A DNA stretch of 50,836 bases from contig PDSZ01000027.1 of assembly GCA_002748705.1 (NCBI GenBank), forward strand, positions 1 through 50,836, given 5' to 3'. This DNA is from Candidatus Fermentibacterota bacterium (lineage in GTDB: Bacteria > Fermentibacterota > Fermentibacteria > Fermentibacterales > Fermentibacteraceae). Below are positions 45,657 through 50,836 of this stretch, one piece after another. Both the position numbers and the translations under genes were made by a program. Under the pieces are notes generated by a model. The model did no database searches and was not told where the DNA came from. It worked only from the letters and a program-made list of their open reading frames with translations. Numbering within the stretch: the first letter of the stretch is position 1; each line of letters starts with the position of its first letter.

Positions 45657-47942
45657 ATGAAGTTTACAATCGTTTTTGCAGCTGCTCTTGCAACTGCGTG
45701 TTTCGCCATGCATGGTGACTTTGACTGGCAGTCTTTCGGCGGTCAGCCTGGCGACCGGTGTTCAGTGAATCTGATTGAGTCTGATGCTGATCACATGGTC
45801 ATGGAAGTCACTGTTCCCGGCTTCTGGCTTGGAAAAACAGCCGCAGGAGGCTCCACATGGAATTCCATTGATCTTCCAGGCTTTTACAACAGCTCTGATA
45901 TTGGAATGCCTGAGATTCCTTCAGTTCCCCAGATGTTTGCTCTTCCCTTTGGAACAGAAGCAAGTGTTTCAATAGAAGATGTACAGTACACTATGTTCGG
46001 TGGAATCAACCTGATACCTGCACAGCAGCCTGAAATAGATATGCCTCATAATGAATGGCCTTTCAGGCAGGCAGAGACAGTTTACAGTGCTAACAGCTTC
46101 TTTCCTGAAAACTGGGCAGAAACCACAGATCCTGGAACATGGGGCGGAATAAGCGTTGATCGGCTTGCAGTTAACCCTTTTAGATACAATCCTGCAACCG
46201 GTGAGCTCATGGCAGCTGCTTCCATAACTGTTCGTGTTGACTTTAATGGTTCAGCAAATGCTACAGCCTATTCAACAACCGAGACTGTCAGAAACAGCGC
46301 ATCCAGAATGCTTATCAACTATGACATGGTGGATGCCAGCGCTTCAGCTCCCTCTGACGCCGAAGCTGCTGAGTATGTTTTTGTAACAACACCAGCCAAT
46401 CTTGATGCGATTCTTCCTCTGGTTGAGTTTTACCAGAGTATCGGTTACGAGTCATCAGTAGAGGTACTCACAGCAGGTACAGAAGATGGTTTGATCAAGG
46501 CTGCCATTGCCGATCACTACGACACAGGTGTTACCAGATTCGCTCTCTTAGCCGGCGACCACGCTGCTCTGCCCAGCCACTCATTCAGCGGATTTGTAGG
46601 CGACTTCTACTATGCCTGCCTGGTGGGAACCGACAATAATCCTGATATTGCCGTAGGCCGCCTCACAGGTGACTCTGCCCAGATAGCCACACAGGTCAAC
46701 AAAATCATCAGCGGCTATTACCAGTACTCGTTCACGGACACCCCTGATATCATTCCAAGCACCTCTGTTCTTGCTGCACATGAGCAAAACTACCCATACA
46801 AGTACACACAGTGCTGCAATGAAATCGCCGCAGCCTCATATGATGTAAATATGACCTTCTACAAGATCTATCCTCCTGAGGGTGGAACCAACTCTATGGT
46901 TGCCGACTGGTACAACAGCGGTATCGGCTCAGTTGGATACAGAGGTCACGGAAGCCAGACAGCATGGGTATGGAGCGCTCCAGGGGCATGGTCTAAGAGC
47001 AACATTCAGGCTCTTACCAACACATTCCTGCCTCCTACCTGGAACATTGACTGTCTCAACGGTCAATATCAGGATGGAACAGAATGTCTTGCTGAGAGTT
47101 ATGCCTGGAATGACCATGGAGCCAGCGGAAATGTCTCTGCTAACAATCCTTCATACACTACTCCAAACCACGACTACATGAAGCAGATTTATCTTGGTCT
47201 CTACAACAACAATCAGTTCAATGTCGGTGAAACGCTGAATGATGCAGCTGTTTACATTATCAACAACCATTCAGGAACTGGCCTTACCAATGCTCAGATG
47301 TATATCTGGTTCGGCGATCCTGCCATGGAGATATTCACCAATGACACTGCTAACCCTGTTCCTCTTGCAATAAGCAGTAACCCAGGCTTTGTATATTCTG
47401 GTTCACAGACAATTATTCTGACCGTAACCAGCAATGGTTCACCGGTGAGCGGCGCAACAGTTGCCCTTTCTGACGGCATTGACGGTGTTGCATCCAAGCC
47501 TGTCTCTTTCTATGAAGAAGACACCACAAACAGCTCCGGACAGGTAACTTTCACTGTGAATATCCCCTCTTCCGCCACTTCACTTTACACAGGGGCAAGG
47601 CTTCACAACTATAATCCTGTTACTGCGCAGATCACTGTATCTCCATCATCCACAGACGACACAGCTGAAGAAGTTGAAACATTCACTCTCAGCGTCGCCT
47701 CTTTACAGAATCCCATCACAGGCACCGCTGCATTCACCTACTCAACACCTGTTACCGGTCAGTCAACTGTCCAGGTATTTAATGTTTCAGGCCGTGCGGT
47801 TGAAACACTGGTGAATGAAGAAGTCACCGCGGGAAGCCATTCTGTCAGCTGGAACACTGAGAACATGGCAAGCGGTGTGTACTTCGTAAGACTCACCACA
47901 CCGGCAGGAACCGTTTCCACCCAGGCAATGGTCCTCCGTTAG
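45657..47942 (+). CDS. Gingipain-like cysteine protease (C25) with C-terminal sorting-type domain
   Basis: A secreted protease of 761 residues. A signal peptide (about 1-17) precedes a propeptide with VPQMFALPFGTEASV. The C25 domain then has AVGRLTGDS, the catalytic H431 in GYRGHGSQ and C466 in NIDCLNGQY. An Ig-like domain follows (about 560-665). The last 85 residues (GTAAFTYSTPVTGQSTVQVF, GRAVETL, SGVYFVRLTTPAG, AMVLR) form the sorting-type domain found on type IX secretion substrates. I begin at ATG 45657, with AAAGGAG ten bases upstream; the open frame extends to 45423 but is antisense to the neighbour. Gingipain-type enzymes cut after Arg or Lys; the specificity here is unknown. Confidence 0.9.
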   Translation: MKFTIVFAAALATACFAMHGDFDWQSFGGQPGDRCSVNLIESDADHMVMEVTVPGFWLGKTAAGGSTWNSIDLPGFYNSSDIGMPEIPSVPQMFALPFGTEASVSIEDVQYTMFGGINLIPAQQPEIDMPHNEWPFRQAETVYSANSFFPENWAETTDPGTWGGISVDRLAVNPFRYNPATGELMAAASITVRVDFNGSANATAYSTTETVRNSASRMLINYDMVDASASAPSDAEAAEYVFVTTPANLDAILPLVEFYQSIGYESSVEVLTAGTEDGLIKAAIADHYDTGVTRFALLAGDHAALPSHSFSGFVGDFYYACLVGTDNNPDIAVGRLTGDSAQIATQVNKIISGYYQYSFTDTPDIIPSTSVLAAHEQNYPYKYTQCCNEIAAASYDVNMTFYKIYPPEGGTNSMVADWYNSGIGSVGYRGHGSQTAWVWSAPGAWSKSNIQALTNTFLPPTWNIDCLNGQYQDGTECLAESYAWNDHGASGNVSANNPSYTTPNHDYMKQIYLGLYNNNQFNVGETLNDAAVYIINNHSGTGLTNAQMYIWFGDPAMEIFTNDTANPVPLAISSNPGFVYSGSQTIILTVTSNGSPVSGATVALSDGIDGVASKPVSFYEEDTTNSSGQVTFTVNIPSSATSLYTGARLHNYNPVTAQITVSPSSTDDTAEEVETFTLSVASLQNPITGTAAFTYSTPVTGQSTVQVFNVSGRAVETLVNEEVTAGSHSVSWNTENMASGVYFVRLTTPAGTVSTQAMVLR

Positions 47943-47966
47943 TTCCAGATTACATCTGATTCCTTA

Positions 47967-47992
47967 GGGGGTTGCTTCGGCAGCCCCCTTTT
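47967..47992 (+). terminator. Terminator of the C25 protease gene
   Basis: A 9-bp stem (47967-47975 with 47980-47988, one G-T pair) capped by a stable TTCG tetraloop is followed by four T residues. Confidence 0.93.
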
Positions 47993-48678
47993 CACTGCTT
48001 ATCTCAATACAATCAAGTAATCCCTGCGACTAAGAGGGAAAAGCTCAGTCCCAAGGGAATATCCCTAATGCTTGCTGTACCTGATAAGCGGAGTTAGTCT
48101 TTCTTATTTGCTTATCATAGAAGAGAAGGATCTGGTTTTTCACTCTGTAGCCTGACCATATCTGAAAAGGGATATTCTTCTCGTATCATAACTCTGCTGC
48201 CGGTCAAGATTTTACCCTTGGAATTGAAGACAGGCTTTGCGTTTCAGCTCGGCAGAAACAGGCAATAACCTCTTCATGTTATAAAGGGACATTTCAATGT
48301 GAGGCATGCAGCAACAGGGCCATTGACAGGCCATACCAGAACTCTCATGGAACACCTGCCTGACAAGCATTTACAATACTTGAAAATGACACCGGAGAAG
48401 ATAACGGAGCAAGTCTCTGGAACAGGTTAACAGGCATCTTAGTTTTCAGACGCTGTTCTTCACAGCAAAGCCCACCGGCTCAGAAAAAACATGGATCGCA
48501 TCTGCATCTGGCACATAAAACATGTCTGCACATCATCGGAAGTGTGACAGACGAAGTTCTTTCTGAATACATAAGGATGCCCGGCCCCGAAATGAAGAAG
48601 CACTCAAGGTTACAGAATGACAGTTTTTACTCGGCGTGGGCATTCAGGCGACTTAAGTCGCAGGCGAACCTGTCGCAT
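47993..48678. other. Relic-filled intergenic region
   Basis: No intact gene is seen. It contains copy B of a degenerate repeat (48135-48270). The rest has stops in all frames and may be remains of inserted DNA. Confidence 0.45.
48135..48270. repeat. Degenerate repeat, copy B (copy A at 15390-15530)
   Basis: It shares with copy A the ordered blocks GTATCATAACTCTGC and GGAATTGAAG and, read on the minus strand, the frame ILTGSRVMIREEYPFS. It is more decayed than copy A, with an in-frame stop just upstream of those residues. Confidence 0.55.
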
Positions 48679-49380
48679 TCAGATGGTGTCGTTCAGTTCA
48701 AACAAGTTTCGTATATTCTTCTCTTCTCCCATTACTACTATTATATCGCCTATATTAATTATAGTAGATGCATTTGGGAATATTTCACCTTCATTAGTCT
48801 TGACTGCTAAAACATTAATCCCGTATAGTTGTTTAATTTTGCTCGTTTGAAGATCTTTGTTGTTAAGCTCATCAGGTAATATAATAATGTATACTTTTGC
48901 AATAATTAAGTTAGAATATTCATCAATTATTATTATTGGATTTGTATTCTGCTTATACATATATCTCTTTGCGAGCTTTCCTATGATATTTTCTACTAAT
49001 TTACTTGCCAATCTTTTCTTTTTTACAATCCAGCTTATTAGTACTACGAGAATAATTAGAGGGAAAAATGCTACTGCACCTCCTGCTACAGTATGTCTGA
49101 ACTGAAGAAAGATGTTTACAACTGCTGAAACAATTGTTACTGTAAAAGAATAACCAAACATCATTACAAATCTTGCCAATTTTCTTCTTTTATCGTCTTT
49201 TAGCACTAATTCTGATTCTTTAGTTGTGTATCCACTGTTGGTAAGCATAGATATAACTTGAAATCTGGCTTTCTCCCTTGATAAGCCTGTAATTCTAAAC
49301 AGCATAACAAAAATCTCAATAATAATTAAGTATACTATTATGAATAAAATAAACAGTGCTAGAGAACCTATTATTTCCAT
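48679..49380 (-). CDS. Membrane protein with TrkA-C (RCK-C) domain
   Basis: The protein has 233 residues from ATG 49380, with AGAGG four bases upstream. Helices at about 5-30, 68-90 and 98-115 flank the conserved segment ITGLSREKARFQVISMLT and then GYTTKESELVLKDD, as in a widespread family of small membrane proteins with a C-terminal TrkA-C domain. That domain is at about 155-225 (NNKDLQTSKIKQLYGINVLA, NIGDIIVVMGEE) and in potassium systems binds ligands such as cyclic di-AMP. The gene is much richer in A+T than its surroundings and stands alone among relics, suggesting recent arrival. Confidence 0.8.
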   Translation of the reverse strand: MEIIGSLALFILFIIVYLIIIEIFVMLFRITGLSREKARFQVISMLTNSGYTTKESELVLKDDKRRKLARFVMMFGYSFTVTIVSAVVNIFLQFRHTVAGGAVAFFPLIILVVLISWIVKKKRLASKLVENIIGKLAKRYMYKQNTNPIIIIDEYSNLIIAKVYIIILPDELNNKDLQTSKIKQLYGINVLAVKTNEGEIFPNASTIINIGDIIVVMGEEKNIRNLFELNDTI

Positions 49381-49395
49381 TTTTCCTCTCATCAT

Positions 49396-49687
49396 GCAGT
49401 TCTGTAACTGCTTTTCAATTATTTACCTCATCGTCTGTGGACTATACAGTTTTTGAACAGGGCTGAACAACTCTTCGTATTCAATGGTTTTCAGTATTCC
49501 CGAAGAAATCCATAGAAATGATTCTTTACATAAGCATGGGCACCCAGTGCGGTTTGCCAACCTGCAGAAACTGTTTCCGCCCAGTCAATGGTACTGTGTC
49601 AGATCCAGATTACATCTGGTGTCTGCATCTTCATTTTCCTTGAGTATCCGTACTTGACCGGAATTTTTTCTAAGGATGTATTTCAGA
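49396..49687. other. Intergenic region with a sorting-domain relic
   Basis: No gene is seen. The only recognisable item is a 57-base stretch (49564-49620) resembling the end of the C25 protease gene. Confidence 0.4.
49564..49620 (+). repeat. Relic copy of the 3' end of the C25 protease gene
   Basis: Aligned without gaps to 47904-47960, about 47 of 57 positions agree. It reads AETVSAQSMVL against AGTVSTQAMVL. The match runs past the stop codon of the intact gene, through a small palindrome (CCAGAT-TAC-ATCTGG here), so it copies gene end plus flank. Confidence 0.65.
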
Positions 49688-50345
49688 TATGATATCAGGA
49701 AACAAACTGCTCAATACACTTCTCTCAAGAATAAGGGAGAATCCGGTTACCGAGATTCTTGATTCCAGACAGTACGGAAAAACAACTCCGGCCGGCTTAC
49801 TTACCGGCTCCATTTCCGAGATTTGATCTGGAGAATTCTTTCAGCGCAGCGGCACTTCGAGGTCTAATGCCTGTTACCGATAATGTTTCCGGTCTTGTAA
49901 TTCCTGACTGAATTCATCGAATGCCTGAGCTGTATCAGTACCTGAGGGTTCTCGCAGATTTGCCGGACTGCAAAGCCTGTTTTCTTCTTTCGAGCAGTTC
50001 TTCTACGGAAATGGTCGGAGAAATATCGAAACGCCTTGCAGAAAAAATAGGTTTCGTTGACATGAGCGGATTCAATCTGGAAGAGACTGCTCTGAATAAC
50101 TGTAGGGAGCTGTGGGTAAGGGGAGATTTTCCGAGATCCTTCCTGGCCCCTTCTCCGGTGCGAGTCCCGGATGGAGAACTGATTATTCACAGACATTTCT
50201 GGAAAAGGATATTCAGCTTTCCGGATGCAATCTTCCAACGGAACCGATCAGGCAATTCCGGACAATGCCTGCCCACTATCACAGACAGAAGTGGAGCTCA
50301 ACTGAATCTGCAGGATCTCTGAATCAGGGAAGAAGACAGCAGTCA
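49688..50345 (+). pseudogene. Inactivated AAA-type ATPase with DUF4143-like domain
   Basis: The pieces are in order. The Walker A region reads SRIRENPVTEILDSRQYGKTT (49735 on) where intact relatives have GPRQxGKTT. A gap with stops follows. The Walker B region LVIPD, a TGA, IHRMPEL (about 49895) corresponds to LVVIDEIQRMPEL. An open stretch of 80 codons (49921 on) includes AEKIGFVDMSGFNLEE and ELWVRGDFPRSFLA. After a frameshift near 50170, TFLEKDIQLSGCNLP and FRTMPAHYHRQKWSS complete it. Such ATPases are often linked to toxin or mobile functions. At least one nonsense codon and one frameshift make it dead. Confidence 0.75.
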
Positions 50346-50494
50346 AATATCTTTATGTATTTTACGGAACATTCATGTTGAGAAAATCTGCTCCCTGGCA
50401 TGTGAGCATGAAGACAGGCTTCGTATGTACGGGACTCCTGTATGCTGCACTCACTGCTTTCCCTGAAGGGCATAACTATTGTTATTTCCCGCCA

Positions 50495-50647
50495 CTAAGC
50501 AAAGGCTAGTTTGCTGATCTGCCTGATGAGCTTACCGTTCTCTCCAGGAACAGAACACAGATACTTTGCCGGTTCTCGGCCAGATTCAGCAACGGCTATC
50601 TTGATACTGTCCTTATGGACATCAAGACCGATATACCTTATTAACAC
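50495..50647 (-). pseudogene. IS110-family transposase, N-terminal remnant
   Basis: Fifty codons from GTG 50647 read RYIGLDVHKDSIKIAVAESG and then REPAKYLCSVPGENGK, the RuvC-like N-terminus of IS110 transposases with the first catalytic Asp in GLDVHK. The frame stops at 50495; no downstream RuvC or serine domain is present, so the element is truncated. Upstream, on the same strand, lies the structured leader at 50650-50714. Confidence 0.8.
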
Positions 50648-50649
50648 AG

Positions 50650-50714
50650 TGGACCACCCTTCTGGTTGTAGTTACTGACAAGGGTAAGGTACCCTGATCA
50701 GCGGTGGTGGTCCA
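50650..50714 (-). ncRNA. Structured leader of the IS110 remnant, possible bridge RNA region
   Basis: A 9-bp inverted repeat TGGACCACC/GGTGGTCCA (50650-50658 with 50706-50714) encloses a second perfect hairpin (50681-50686 with 50690-50695). It ends three bases before the transposase GTG. In IS110-group elements the non-coding segment upstream of the transposase encodes the bridge RNA that pairs with target and donor DNA. Calling this one is inference; it may be only part of it. Confidence 0.45.
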
Positions 50715-50757
50715 ACCATTATGTCTAGCCCGGATTTCTCATAAATACAATTGAAAA

Positions 50758-50819
50758 GGCCGTTTCAAAGTGTTATATTACGATGCAAACCAACAACATA
50801 ACACTCAAAAGAAACGGCC
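50758..50819. repeat. Long imperfect palindrome at the right window edge
   Basis: GGCCGTTTC (50758-50766) pairs with GAAACGGCC (50811-50819), and AGTGTTAT (50769-50776) with ATAACACT (50798-50805). The ATG at 50783 lies inside the loop. Confidence 0.7.
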
Positions 50820-50836
50820 AAATCATGAATACACAG
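50783..50836 (+). CDS. Start of an ORF cut by the window edge, possibly another transposase
   Basis: Eighteen codons from ATG 50783 (MQTNNITLKRNGQIMNTQ) run off the end; ATG 50825 is a second possible start. The flanking palindrome and the neighbouring IS110 remnant suggest an insertion sequence, but the visible part is too short to name a family. Confidence 0.35.
   Translation, partial: MQTNNITLKRNGQIMNTQ

Noticed and set aside
49921..50322. Reading 49921-50322 as an intact 133-residue gene
   Set aside because: Upstream and downstream frames hold the missing parts of a DUF4143-type ATPase with stops and frameshifts; it is a fragment.

Overview
The window looks like a piece of chromosome from an uncultured, anaerobic, two-membrane (diderm) bacterium. 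Several genes encode outer-membrane beta-barrels or PorV-like proteins. A gingipain-type (C25) protease carries a C-terminal sorting-type domain, as type IX secretion substrates do. A HydF maturase implies an [FeFe]-hydrogenase elsewhere in the genome, and an IscR/IscU/IscS-type cluster makes Fe-S centres. This points to the FCB-like side of the tree; Candidatus Fermentibacterota or a relative is my best guess, but that is inference and there is no rRNA here to test it. Most genes are housekeeping or cell-surface genes in short operons, often with 1-4 base overlaps.

Layout. 1-1041: 5' part of an IS4/IS5-superfamily transposase running off the left edge. 1340-9125: tadA-pepP, hsp20, tldD-pmbA, a Zn-ribbon methyltransferase, an outer-membrane protein and a Bcp-type peroxiredoxin. 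9621-13415: a lipoprotein, an S10 serine carboxypeptidase and an HtrA protease. 13527-16142: an AT-rich ABC exporter with two tiny upstream ORFs, a decayed serine-recombinase tail and tRNA-fMet. 16367-20520: operon of a ComEA/ComEC-like HhH-metallo-beta-lactamase protein, two sugar-type ABC permeases, a small secreted protein and a PorV-like protein. 20581-26498: a beta-flower-like protein, lexA with a visible operator, two HAD phosphatases, a metallophosphoesterase and an ABC-F ATPase. 26478-29177: hydF, a secreted protein of unknown function and tRNA-Ser. 29425-34943: polytopic glycosyltransferase-like genes ending in a graveyard of two convergent, overlapping pseudogenes. 34930-38183: cupin, gltX directly followed by tRNA-Glu, and a secreted protein. 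38653-43933: iscS-iscU-iscR with a palindromic operator, then an operon of two membrane proteins and a CASTOR/POLLUX-like channel. 44002-47942: suhB, an outer-membrane protein and the C25 protease. 47993-50836: a decayed island with an AT-rich TrkA-C membrane protein, a DUF4143-type ATPase pseudogene, an IS110 remnant and the start of another element.

The main pattern beyond ordinary annotation is the contrast between tidy operons and relic-filled gaps. Two AT-rich genes (13527-15260 and 48679-49380), unlike their neighbours in base use, each sit beside a copy of the same degenerate repeat of about 100 bp. Relics of secreted-protein sorting domains occur at 29425-29660 and 49564-49620. I see no CRISPR array, rRNA, or complete mobile element or phage. 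The strongest candidates for something new are the small-ORF/ABC-exporter unit, the CASTOR-like three-gene operon, and the HhH-MBL/permease/PorV operon.
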